Assembly (NCBI GenBank): GCA_964452105.1
Contig: CAYVLI010000131.1
Location: 1 to 7,030 of the forward strand
Direction of reading: 5' to 3'
From: CAYVLI01 sp964452105 [NCBI: uncultured Nitrospinota bacterium]
GTDB taxonomy: Bacteria; JAUXIQ01
DNA length: 7,030 bases
Shown here: positions 1-6,560 of the stretch, one piece after another
How the letters are laid out: each line of letters starts with the position of its first letter
Position numbering within the stretch: position 1 is the stretch's first letter
Notes under the pieces: generated by a model
The model's input: only the letters and a program-made list of their open reading frames with translations
Told to the model about the DNA's origin: nothing
Databases searched by the model: none
Position numbers and translations under genes: made by a program

Positions 1-5
1 GGTAT

Positions 6-2639
6 ATGAAATCCTCCAAGAAACTTAAATTAGGGGAATTGCTCATCCGCGAAGGTTATATCACGGAGGAGCAGTTAAAAGAAGTCCTTTCGGTTCAAAA
101 GAAACTGAACGTTTATAAGCCGTTGGGGGAGGTATGTGTAGATCTGAAATTTGTTTCCAGAGCCGATCTCGGCCGTGTACTAAGAAAGCATAACAACCGT
201 ATCTATCTGGGGGATCTAATGGTCAATCTCGGATTGATCACTCCGGAAGAGTTGCGGATGGCTTTGGAAGAACAGAAGGCTTCCGGTGGCAGATTAGGGG
301 AACTCCTTATAAAAAAGGGATTTTTAACGGAGACGAATCTGGTAAATGCTTTGAGCATGCAGCTTGGAGTTCCAAAGATTCTGCCGGACATAAATCTTAT
401 CGACAAAAGCCTGCTGGAGGGTATTAACGCCGCCTTTCTAAAGAAAAATGAAGCATTACCCGCATTCAGACATGGGGATTCGCTGACGGTCATCCTGGCC
501 AATCCCTTCAGCAAGGATACCATACATGAATTGGAACTTTTCTTCCGATGCAAGATCGAGCCTGCCATAGCATCATCTAAAGATATCTTAAATGGAATCG
601 ACCTCTGTTATAAGACCATTCAATTTGAAGGGGAGGGCGTTTCACGGAAGTCTTCCAAGACTCTGATAGTAGGCGACAGCAATGACCCATATAAGAAGCA
701 GGATTCCACCGCGGCGCTTTTCAATTATATAATTTCCAACGCCATACAGGAAGAGGCGAGCGACATCCACATCGAGCCGCTGGAAAACAGGCTGCGAATC
801 CGCTATCGCCTGGACGGAATTCTGCATCACAAAACGGATTTACCCGCTTTCATGGCTTCCAACCTCATCTCTCATATCAAGGTTGCATGCGGATTGGACA
901 TCGCAGAAAAAAGAAGACATCAGGATGGCCGCGTAGAGGCCCGCATCATGGATAAAAATGTCGATCTAAGGGTCTCCACTTACGCATCGGTGTATGGTGA
1001 AAGTGTGGTAATTCGTGCACTGCATCGCCAGAACATGCTGATAGACCTGGAATCACAGGGTTTCTCTCCAACTAACATTGCGAAGTACAAGAATATTCTG
1101 GAACACTCTTCCGGGATTACCATAGTCACCGGACCCACCGGTTGCGGGAAGACAACCACCTTGTATGCTTCCATAAACTCTCTAAACGGTCTGCACAAAG
1201 CGATTATTACGGTTGAAGACCCTGTTGAATACACTATTGATGGAGTGGTTCAGGGACAGCTCGAACACAAGTTAGGGCATTCCTACATGGATTTTATCAA
1301 ATCGATGATGCGCCAGGACCCCGATGTCCTCATGATAGGGGAGATCAGGGACAAAGTGGCGGCGGAAGCCGTCGTGCAGGCTTCTTTGACCGGGCATAAG
1401 GTATTATGTACCTTCCATACAGATGATACTACCGGAGCGCTATTGCGTCTCATAAACATGGATATCGATACCTTTTTGATTGCTTCCACGGTTGATCTCA
1501 TAGTCTCCCAGCGTCTCGTTCGAGTTTTATGCACACACTGCCGGGAGCCCTATCTGCCGGGTCTGCACGAATTATCTTCCTTTAACGTTCGGTTGACCCA
1601 TCCGGATAAATTTGAATTTTATCAGGCGAGAGGTTGTTCGCTTTGCAACGGCACCGGTTTTAAAGGCCGGATGGCCCTGCACGAGCTTCTGGTAGTGAAC
1701 GATGCCATTCGTGAAGCCGTAATGGAGAAAAGGAACTCCATTCAGATCAGGCTCATCGCGCGTGAAAAGGCTCAACTCGTTCCCCTGCGTGAAGACGGTT
1801 TTTACAAAGCCATTAAAGGGATTACGTCTCTGGATGAGGTGAACAGGGTGGCTTTTCACAACGAGAGTGATAGTCTTTCTACACGTACTGCTGAAGAGAT
1901 AGTGGCGATGTGCGAGGGGGAAGAAGCCGTCGACTCGGTACAGAATAAATTGTACAATCTTCCGCAGAAAGTCCTGCCGTCAGAACTGAGAGCCGCGGCA
2001 AGGCTCAACGCAGCTCGGCAGACCGAATCAGGAGGCGAGGTTTTTCGAATTCGCTTCGATTGCAGTACCATCGAAGCTGAAGCAGGTCGAATCGCGAGAC
2101 TATTTAAGGCTCACCAGGATTTCAGTGAAAAGGTGGGTCGCACGGTGGACACCGAGCTCCTGGAAGATTTTACAGACTTGATTATCAGAAAGGTGAAAAG
2201 TTTGAAATATTTGCGAGCCGCCGAATTTGTGGAATTTTCCATTCGGTTGGGGGATGAGGCTGTCAGGTTGTGTATGGAGACATTAGTTCCCGGGAAGGGC
2301 TGCCGTCCGGTTTTGAGTAGAGAAAGGGGTCTGCAGTTACTTAGTTACATGGGGAGGGAAGGTGAAGTAGAAGAAATTGGCGAAGCAGAATCTGAATCGG
2401 TTATAAGAGAAAGGCCGCCTTCGGCTGATAAGTCTTTGATATGGGCTCTGGCTTGCGGTGAGCAAAGGGGTCGGGAAGAAGATGCCGACAATAATGTGGA
2501 TGATCCCTTATCAGAGTTGCCTCCTGCCGAAGGCTCAAAGGACGATAAATTATCAAGTTCGATAGGCTCTGGATCGTATGAAAGATATTTTGAAGAGATA
2601 GATTTTGCGAATCAGCTGTCTGAAGTAGAAAAAGAGTAA
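6..2639 (+). CDS. GspE/PilB-family assembly ATPase with tandem MshEN motifs and long C-terminal extension
   Basis: This 877-residue protein is a cytoplasmic secretion-superfamily ATPase that would power pseudopilus (type II secretion) or type IV pilus assembly at the inner membrane. Residues 8-31, 39-62, 67-90 and 96-119 are four repeats of the MshEN type (LGxLL..G.IT...L...L..Q); 120-205 resembles the rest of the GspE/PilB N-terminal domain. The ATPase core has Walker A GPTGCGKT (376-383), Asp box ITVEDPVEY (401-409), Walker B DPDVLMIGEIRD (438-449), His box TGHKVLCTFHTDD (462-474) and the zinc tetracysteine CTHC (509-512) plus CSLC (544-547). The family core normally ends near residue 615; the remaining 260 residues, including an acidic tail (about 785-877), are unassigned. 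Only five bases precede the ATG, so its ribosome site cannot be judged, but the first motif starts at residue 8, which fits this start. GspE and PilB cannot be separated without neighbours. Confidence 0.95.
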   Translation: MKSSKKLKLGELLIREGYITEEQLKEVLSVQKKLNVYKPLGEVCVDLKFVSRADLGRVLRKHNNRIYLGDLMVNLGLITPEELRMALEEQKASGGRLGELLIKKGFLTETNLVNALSMQLGVPKILPDINLIDKSLLEGINAAFLKKNEALPAFRHGDSLTVILANPFSKDTIHELELFFRCKIEPAIASSKDILNGIDLCYKTIQFEGEGVSRKSSKTLIVGDSNDPYKKQDSTAALFNYIISNAIQEEASDIHIEPLENRLRIRYRLDGILHHKTDLPAFMASNLISHIKVACGLDIAEKRRHQDGRVEARIMDKNVDLRVSTYASVYGESVVIRALHRQNMLIDLESQGFSPTNIAKYKNILEHSSGITIVTGPTGCGKTTTLYASINSLNGLHKAIITVEDPVEYTIDGVVQGQLEHKLGHSYMDFIKSMMRQDPDVLMIGEIRDKVAAEAVVQASLTGHKVLCTFHTDDTTGALLRLINMDIDTFLIASTVDLIVSQRLVRVLCTHCREPYLPGLHELSSFNVRLTHPDKFEFYQARGCSLCNGTGFKGRMALHELLVVNDAIREAVMEKRNSIQIRLIAREKAQLVPLREDGFYKAIKGITSLDEVNRVAFHNESDSLSTRTAEEIVAMCEGEEAVDSVQNKLYNLPQKVLPSELRAAARLNAARQTESGGEVFRIRFDCSTIEAEAGRIARLFKAHQDFSEKVGRTVDTELLEDFTDLIIRKVKSLKYLRAAEFVEFSIRLGDEAVRLCMETLVPGKGCRPVLSRERGLQLLSYMGREGEVEEIGEAESESVIRERPPSADKSLIWALACGEQRGREEDADNNVDDPLSELPPAEGSKDDKLSSSIGSGSYERYFEEIDFANQLSEVEKE

Positions 2640-2732
2640 AAGAATAAGCGCCGAAAACAACATCCCGCCAGGATTGAATATCAAAGCCGCCTCCGATTAT
2701 CCTGAAAGAGAGTCCTGAAAAAGCCCGATCTC

Positions 2733-2815
2733 TGTCATTCCCCGGCTCGACCGGGGAATCCAGGCAGGGTGCAAGCCATTGAAAATACTGGATTCCCGCT
2801 TTCGCGGGAATGACA
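2733..2815. repeat. Interspersed double-hairpin repeat ('VIPAKAGIQ' type)
   Basis: Two palindromic units lie in inverted orientation. Unit 1 has a perfect 9-bp stem, ATTCCCCGG (2737-2745) with CCGGGGAAT (2751-2759) and loop CTCGA. Unit 2 has an 8-bp stem, ATTCCCGC (2792-2799) with GCGGGAAT (2804-2811) and loop TTTC. The flanks also match as inverted repeats: TGTCATTCCC (2733-2742) with GGGAATGACA (2806-2815), and GGGAATCCAG (2754-2763) with CTGGATTCCC (2788-2797). The element can therefore fold as two small hairpins or one long one. On the minus strand it translates to VIPAKAGIQ, a peptide well known from spurious ORFs over this repeat class in many proteobacteria. It may also slow transcription after the ATPase gene, though it lacks a T-tract. 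Confidence 0.85.
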
Positions 2816-2901
2816 CCAGACACTAAACGTAAAAACTAAACAGTATCATACAGGACTTTGTCAGGACTCACTGAAAAAATAATGTGGTTCCGTTCCCTGT
2901 G

Positions 2902-2925
2902 CTGTCGGGTCTCCGCACCCGACAG
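2902..2925. repeat. 9-bp hairpin, probable interspersed palindrome
   Basis: CTGTCGGGT (2902-2910) pairs perfectly with ACCCGACAG (2917-2925) around the loop CTCCGC. The sequence after it is GTTGTTAAATTG, so there is no good T-tract and a terminator role is weak. The GC-rich stem with a CTCCGC loop looks like a mobile or interspersed palindrome rather than a regulatory site, but only one copy is in the window. Confidence 0.5.
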
Positions 2926-2961
2926 GTTGTTAAATTGTTGTGGCTCTGTCTTGAGCAGTTC

Positions 2962-2970
2962 TGCTATCAT
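2962..2970 (+). promoter_or_regulatory. Candidate extended -10 promoter for the CoA ligase gene
   Basis: TGCTATCAT is an extended -10 element (TGN followed by TATCAT, five of six matches to TATAAT). No good -35 lies 16-18 bases upstream, which extended -10 promoters can tolerate. It would start transcription about 40 bases before the ligase ATG. This is a pattern match only. Confidence 0.35.
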
Positions 2971-3002
2971 TACATCGTTCGATTCGCTCTTGCTTTGGGA
3001 AA

Positions 3003-3015
3003 GGGAGGGGAGGGG
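3003..3015 (+). promoter_or_regulatory. Strong purine-rich ribosome binding site of the ligase
   Basis: The run GGGAGGGGAGGGG contains two overlapping GGAGG registers, 9 and 4 bases before the ATG at 3018. This supports that start and argues against translation through the upstream + frame ORF that begins at 2884. Confidence 0.75.
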
Positions 3016-3017
3016 CA

Positions 3018-4361
3018 ATGCTTAAGAGAAAGGATATCTGGCAGGAAAGAGACCACTGGGACCCTGATGTAGAAACCATGCCGCGAGAGCAACTGGAGGC
3101 TCTCCAGTGGAAGCGGTTGAAGCCGCAACTCTACTATACCTATGAAAATTCTGCGCTTCATCGAAGGATATGGGACGAGGCGGGCCTGAACCCGGACGAT
3201 TTGAAAAGCCTGGAAAACTTTAAGACCCACGCCCCTTTCCTTTACAAGGACATGGTGCGCGATGAGATGGAGCGCACGGGCGACCCCTTCGGAGGCATGT
3301 TATGCGCCCCTGTGGACAAGGTTACCGTACAGAGCAGCTCAGGGACCACCGGAACACCCACCTTCGTGGGGTTCACCGATGAGGATGTGGAGATAAGTTC
3401 TGAATGCTGGGCGCGCATCTTCTGGTCGCAGGGAGTGCGTCCCGGCGACTGCTATCACGCCTGCGTGGTGAACTGGCACCCGGCCATGCCCAGCATCAGG
3501 GGGGTTGCCGATGTCATGGGCCTGCGGGTAATCAACACCGAGCTCAGCCCCATGGATATCCCCCGCATGATACACGCCTCCCGCTTCCTCAAACCGGACG
3601 TATGGTTGGCGCTGCCCCCTCCAATGGTCTCCGCCGTGGATCAGGAGACCCGGAGGATGGGGCTGGACCCCAGGGAAGTGTTTTCATCTTATAAGGCAAT
3701 TATGGGCGGCGGTGACGTAATCACCATTAAACAGAAAGAATTGGTTGCGGAAAAGTGGGGCTCTACGATTTACGAGGTCGCCGGGATCGGGGAGCTTGGC
3801 TTTTATCCCGGGGAATGTGTGGAGCAGGATGGGCAGCATGTGCCTGATGATGTATTCCTCTTCGAGATAATAGACCCTGAAACGGAAAAGTCTCTCCCGC
3901 TCACCGAAAGGGGCGAGATGGTGGTTACCACCCTGGTCAACAAAGGGACGCCGGCTATCCGCTGGAAATCGGAGGATATCTGCTATTTCAAGACGGATAC
4001 CTGCATATGCGGGCGGACCCACGCCCGCCTCTTCTACCTGGGCAGGAAGGGTTTCATAGTCAAGGTAAGGGGCCGCATGGTTTTCCCCAATGAGATTACA
4101 CTCATCCTCGAGGATGTCGAAGGAGCGGACCACGGCCTGTTTCAGATAGTCAAGTATGCGGAAGATATGGAAGGCCTTCGGCTGAGAATAGGTTACTACC
4201 CGGAAACCGAGAACAGGCTGGAGGAGGTGAACAGGGTTATTACTTCTAAGGTCGAAGAGAGCCTGGGTATGAAAACTGAGGTGAACTTCGTCAAGGCCGA
4301 AGAGCTGCTGGCTTTCGGGCCCCCGCACAAGGTGCCCCGCATCCACAAAGGGACAGTTTAA
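3018..4361 (+). CDS. Phenylacetate-CoA ligase (PaaK)-family AMP-forming ligase, diverged paralogue
   Basis: A 447-residue cytoplasmic enzyme of the ANL superfamily, PaaK branch, which normally activates an aryl or acyl acid with ATP to an acyl-AMP and then a CoA thioester. Visible family features: the N-terminal MPREQLEALQWKRLKPQLYYTYENS segment style (21-45), the glycine/threonine P-loop SSSGTTGTPT (106-115), GGGD (230-233), the A5-like region with E259, RWKSEDIC (315-322) with ribose-binding candidate D320, CICGRTHARL (329-338) and GRKG..VRGRMVFPNEI (342-360). It departs from canonical PaaK: the usual P-loop lysine of GTTGKPT is Thr113, RYRTGD reads RWKSED, and GRTDD reads GRKGF. A C-terminal lysine, K444 in PRIHKGTV, could be the catalytic one, but the protein ends three residues later, shorter than usual. 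The substrate is not predictable, and a non-CoA adenylating role is possible. The gene has its own promoter candidate and ribosome site and no same-strand partner. Confidence 0.88.
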   Translation: MLKRKDIWQERDHWDPDVETMPREQLEALQWKRLKPQLYYTYENSALHRRIWDEAGLNPDDLKSLENFKTHAPFLYKDMVRDEMERTGDPFGGMLCAPVDKVTVQSSSGTTGTPTFVGFTDEDVEISSECWARIFWSQGVRPGDCYHACVVNWHPAMPSIRGVADVMGLRVINTELSPMDIPRMIHASRFLKPDVWLALPPPMVSAVDQETRRMGLDPREVFSSYKAIMGGGDVITIKQKELVAEKWGSTIYEVAGIGELGFYPGECVEQDGQHVPDDVFLFEIIDPETEKSLPLTERGEMVVTTLVNKGTPAIRWKSEDICYFKTDTCICGRTHARLFYLGRKGFIVKVRGRMVFPNEITLILEDVEGADHGLFQIVKYAEDMEGLRLRIGYYPETENRLEEVNRVITSKVEESLGMKTEVNFVKAEELLAFGPPHKVPRIHKGTV

Positions 4362-4379
4362 TCCTGATCTTTTTCAGGA
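4362..4379 (+). other. Small stem-loop directly after the ligase stop codon
   Basis: TCCTGA (4362-4367) pairs with TCAGGA (4374-4379) around a T-rich loop. The stem is only 6 bp and no T-tract follows, so it is at best a weak terminator in the 99-base convergent gap between the ligase and the reductase. A second minor palindrome, GTCGA/TCGAC, lies at 4392-4405 and a third, CATTC/GAATG, at 4427-4442. Confidence 0.25.
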
Positions 4380-4460
4380 GCGGACAACAGGGTCGAAATA
4401 TCGACGAAGGCGCTCACTCCCGGCTTCATTCGTTAAGGAATGTTGTAAACCCCGGCGGTT

Positions 4461-5180
4461 TCACCACAGGTCTGTTGCTATCTGTTCCTTCTTGATCCCC
4501 ATGTTCATGAGGGAGTAGCCGACCATGAGCATCATGTCCTGGGGGCCGCAGATGTAGTATGATTTATCTGCCGGAAGGGGTATCATCTCTTCGAGCATGG
4601 CCTGGTCAACCCTCCCTGTCTTCCCTTCCCAATCGGGGGGGAAAGAGCGCGTAAGCGTGAACAGAGTCCTGAACCGCTCCGATTCTTCCGCCGTTCTCAA
4701 CAGCTCAGGGCGGAATACAATGTCCTCGAAAGCCCGGCAGCTATATATCAGCAGCGCAGATACCGGGAAGTTCAGGCCGCACAGATACCTTATCATGCTC
4801 ATTATGGGAGTGATTCCGATTCCGCCGGCTATGAAAACAGGTTCCCGCTCGGGTGAAAGCTCGTAAACGAAATTTCCACCCGGGCCTCTTATCTCCAGCG
4901 GGGAACCTGCAGGGAGATCGTAAAGCTTCCTCGTGAACGGTCCCCTCCTTGAGGCGGTCACCTCCACAAGGCCCCCAGCCGGCGGCGAAGAGGTGATGGA
5001 GAAGCCCTTCCATTCCCCGGACAGAGCGTCATCTCCGGGCTCGGGTAATCTTATCTCCACGTACTGACCCGGTTGAAACTCGAACTCCGCGCCCTCCGGC
5101 AGCTTTAGCACCATGCTCCGCACCCCCGGAGTATGCTGAGTTATCCTCCCTATTCTCACCATATAGTTCTTCTCTGCCAT
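4461..5180 (-). CDS. Ferredoxin-NAD(P) reductase-like FAD/NAD-binding oxidoreductase
   Basis: A 239-residue soluble flavoprotein of the ferredoxin-NADP reductase superfamily. Numbered from the ATG at 5180, a FAD-binding barrel spans about residues 5-105 with FQPGQYVEI (35-43), the FAD motif KGFSITSSP (58-66, in place of RxYS) and RGPGGNF (98-104). The NAD(P) domain has GGIGITPIMSM (119-129) and YICGP (209-213). It ends in ..TDLW; the terminal aromatic residue resembles the flavin-stacking residue of this superfamily. No C-terminal ferredoxin or Cys-cluster domain follows, so a separate electron partner is expected. The open frame extends to a GTG at 5198, but that codon has no ribosome site; the ATG at 5180 has AGAAGG close upstream, and an ATG at 5162 is also possible. 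It lies 99 bases downstream of the DUF302 gene on the same strand, probably co-transcribed. The exact partner is unknown. Confidence 0.9.
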   Translation of the reverse strand: MAEKNYMVRIGRITQHTPGVRSMVLKLPEGAEFEFQPGQYVEIRLPEPGDDALSGEWKGFSITSSPPAGGLVEVTASRRGPFTRKLYDLPAGSPLEIRGPGGNFVYELSPEREPVFIAGGIGITPIMSMIRYLCGLNFPVSALLIYSCRAFEDIVFRPELLRTAEESERFRTLFTLTRSFPPDWEGKTGRVDQAMLEEMIPLPADKSYYICGPQDMMLMVGYSLMNMGIKKEQIATDLW

Positions 5181-5220
5181 GGCCCTTCTCGTATGCACTC
5201 GAAAGCAGGTGTTAGCCCCA

Positions 5221-5270
5221 CCCGTCTCCTTGATAATGCTTGAAGAAGCAGCGCCAGAACAGGAGACAGG
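5221..5270 (-). other. Two-tier RNA stem in the DUF302-reductase intergenic gap
   Basis: In the minus-strand RNA, CCUGUCUCCU pairs with AGGAGACGGG (10 bp, one G-U; genomic 5261-5270 with 5221-5230). Inside it UGCUU pairs with AAGCA around a UUC-rich tetraloop (5237-5250). The G-U wobble would be a C-A mismatch on the plus strand, so the fold favours the minus transcript. There is no T-tract after it, so it is not a simple terminator; it may affect stability or processing between the two genes. It matches no riboswitch class I recognise. Confidence 0.4.
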
Positions 5271-5279
5271 TTGTTTCCT

Positions 5280-5732
5280 TCATGGCATGGTGGCCGCCCT
5301 GGCAAAGTTACCGAGTGCTTTCTCTATTTTCCTAATAATTTCATCGCACCCCGTTATGTCGTGGCGGTCTGTTAGGTATTCCGGGTCATTGTAGGTTAAC
5401 CATACCTGACCCGCTTCATCTTTCCAGATAAGAGCTTTCTGAGGGAGATCTATGGCAACGCTCTGCCTGCACTGCATGAGTGGTGCGCCCACCTTGGGAT
5501 TGCCAAAGATAACTAACTCCGTGGGGCGCAACTCTTTCCCCACCTTTTGAGCGCCTTCTGCATGATTTATCCTGATAAACAGGGTCATGCCTTTCCCCTT
5601 CAAGGCATTTACGAGGCGATCCGCTGTGCTTTTCACGTCGTGAGAGCTTTTCACGCTGATGAGACCGTCGTCGGCAGAAGCTAACGAAACAAAGAAGAAA
5701 AGCGCGGTGATAGTCAGGAACAGATTGCGCAT
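5280..5732 (-). CDS. Exported DUF302-domain protein
   Basis: A 150-residue protein. Residues 1-20 form a signal peptide with a short n-region (Arg2), a hydrophobic core rich in Phe and Leu, and an Ala-Ser-Ala cleavage site before Asp21, so the mature protein is probably periplasmic. Residues 25-120 match the DUF302 pattern: a VKSTADRLVNALKGKGM helix (33-49), FIRINHAEGAQKVG (52-65), LRPTELVIFGNPKVGAPLM (68-86) and LIWKDEAGQVWLTYNDPEYL (101-120). DUF302 has no established enzymatic activity; it is a compact alpha/beta domain. Two cysteines, Cys88 and Cys129, might form a disulfide after export, which is inference. GGAGG lies 7 bases before the ATG at 5732, supporting the start. It is first in a probable two-gene unit with the flavin reductase and is divergent from msrA. 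Assignment to the family is firm; function is unknown. Confidence 0.9.
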   Translation of the reverse strand: MRNLFLTITALFFFVSLASADDGLISVKSSHDVKSTADRLVNALKGKGMTLFIRINHAEGAQKVGKELRPTELVIFGNPKVGAPLMQCRQSVAIDLPQKALIWKDEAGQVWLTYNDPEYLTDRHDITGCDEIIRKIEKALGNFARAATMP

Positions 5733-5739
5733 ATATAAT

Positions 5740-5744
5740 CCTCC
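5740..5744 (-). promoter_or_regulatory. Ribosome binding site of the DUF302 gene
   Basis: GGAGG on the minus strand with a 7-base AT-rich spacer to the ATG at 5732. It is the clearest single ribosome site in the window after the ligase one and fixes this start. Confidence 0.8.
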
Positions 5745-5807
5745 ATGATGAGCCGGATGTTAACGCCGGGGGACAAAATCTGTCTCTTTAATGTGGTATT
5801 GGAAATG

Positions 5808-5834
5808 AATATAACCCGGCTAACGGAATGTCAA
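5808..5834 (-). promoter_or_regulatory. Candidate sigma-70 promoter for the DUF302-reductase unit
   Basis: On the minus strand a perfect -35 TTGACA (5829-5834) is followed by TATATT (5808-5813, spacer 15) or the weaker TATTCA (5806-5811, spacer 17). Transcription would start around 5800, leaving a leader of about 70 bases. That leader carries an imperfect palindrome, CCGGATGTTAACGCCGG (5753-5769), which could be an operator or a chance match. Confidence 0.5.
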
Positions 5835-5862
5835 ACCTGCGCCAGGGTGTCGCAATAGAGGC

Positions 5863-5891
5863 TTGAAATTTACCTCACATCTCTATATGAA
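5863..5891 (+). promoter_or_regulatory. Candidate sigma-70 promoter for msrA
   Basis: TTGAAA (5863-5868, five of six to TTGACA) and TATGAA (5886-5891, four of six to TATAAT) are 17 bases apart on the plus strand. The start of transcription would be about 100 bases before the msrA ATG. It is a moderate match and not experimentally supported. Confidence 0.35.
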
Positions 5892-5993
5892 TTATCAGAG
5901 AGCAGCGAAAAATTGATAGCTGCCAGGGGCGGCGTCTGGTTACCCCATCCCTATGCCGGGCCTGAAACCCGATTGTGGCGGAGCTAAGAACAG

Positions 5994-6545
5994 ATGAGCA
6001 TGATACCGAATCATGAAATCGCGGTGTTTGGAGGAGGATGTTTCTGGTGCACCGAAGCGGTGTTCGAAGGCCTGAACGGCGTGGTTTCTGTTGTGCCCGG
6101 ATACGCCGGAGGGGAAACGGCAAATCCCACCTACGAGCAGGTCTGTTCCGGAGCAACCGGCCACGCGGAAGTGGTCAGGGTGGAGTACGATTCATCGCAA
6201 ATTTCCTACGAAACTCTCCTGGCAGTATTTTTCGCAACACATGATCCCACGACACCTGATAGGCAGGGCAACGACGTAGGGTCGCAGTACCGTTCGATTA
6301 TCCTGTGCACCAGCGGAGAACAAAAACACCAAGCGGAAGCTTTCATTGAAAAGCTCGGCGAATCGGACTACCAGGGGAAGCCGATAGTCACGGAAGTAAG
6401 ACCGATGCAGGCCTTCTATGAGGCCGAAGAATACCACCGGCGGTACTATAGACAAAATGAGTATCAACCCTACTGCCGGGTCGTAATCGCTCCCAAGCTC
6501 GAGAAGCTGAGAGAGAAATTCAAGCAGTTCCTTTATCAGCCTTGA
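5994..6545 (+). CDS. msrA: Peptide methionine-(S)-S-oxide reductase MsrA
   Basis: A 183-residue cytoplasmic repair enzyme that reduces the S-epimer of methionine sulfoxide, free or in proteins, normally recycled by thioredoxin. The signature GGGCFWCTE (13-21) carries the catalytic Cys16 with Phe17, Trp18 and Glu21 of the active site. Further family blocks are GYAGGETANPTYEQVCSG (36-53), GHAEVVRVEYD (56-66), FATHDPTTPDRQGNDVGSQYRS (80-101) and AEEYHRRYY (144-152). Cys161 in the YC.V..PKL.KLR block is a candidate resolving cysteine; Cys19 is another. There is no MsrB fusion. The start at 5994 has GGAG (5980-5983) 10 bases upstream; the second ATG at 6000 is a possible alternative. The gene is divergent from the DUF302 gene and convergent with the aldehyde oxidoreductase. 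Its presence indicates defence against oxidants even though neighbouring enzymes are typical of anaerobes. Confidence 0.97.
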   Translation: MSMIPNHEIAVFGGGCFWCTEAVFEGLNGVVSVVPGYAGGETANPTYEQVCSGATGHAEVVRVEYDSSQISYETLLAVFFATHDPTTPDRQGNDVGSQYRSIILCTSGEQKHQAEAFIEKLGESDYQGKPIVTEVRPMQAFYEAEEYHRRYYRQNEYQPYCRVVIAPKLEKLREKFKQFLYQP

Positions 6546-6560
6546 AGCAGGCGCCGGGGA

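Larger units (their letters stand above)
2640..3017. other. Intergenic region with two hairpin repeats and ligase promoter region
   Basis: This 378-base stretch between the ATPase and the CoA ligase has no credible gene. It begins with about 90 bases in which I see only a short direct repeat of TCCTGAAA (2700-2707 and 2713-2720). It then holds a double-palindrome interspersed repeat (2733-2815), a separate 9-bp hairpin (2902-2925), an extended -10 candidate (2962-2970) and a purine-rich ribosome binding site. No classical stem plus T-tract terminator follows the ATPase stop codon. Confidence 0.8.

Noticed and set aside
2401-2823. Minus-strand open frame of 140 codons beginning MSGVIPAKAGIQ
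   Set aside because: It arises from the interspersed palindrome and then runs antisense into the ATPase C-terminus; the VIPAKAGIQ peptide is a classic spurious call.
2884-3072. Plus-strand 62-codon frame upstream of the ligase
   Set aside because: It reads through a hairpin, the ligase ribosome binding site and the ligase start in another frame, and its product has no protein-like pattern that I recognise.
3684-4346. Minus-strand open frame of 220 codons inside the ligase gene
   Set aside because: It is antisense to clear PaaK-family coding sequence, lacks recognisable motifs and is best explained as a shadow of a GC-rich gene.
5181-5198. GTG start extending the flavin reductase by six residues
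   Set aside because: No ribosome binding site precedes the GTG, while the ATG at 5180 has an AGAAGG close upstream; the added residues fall before the conserved fold.
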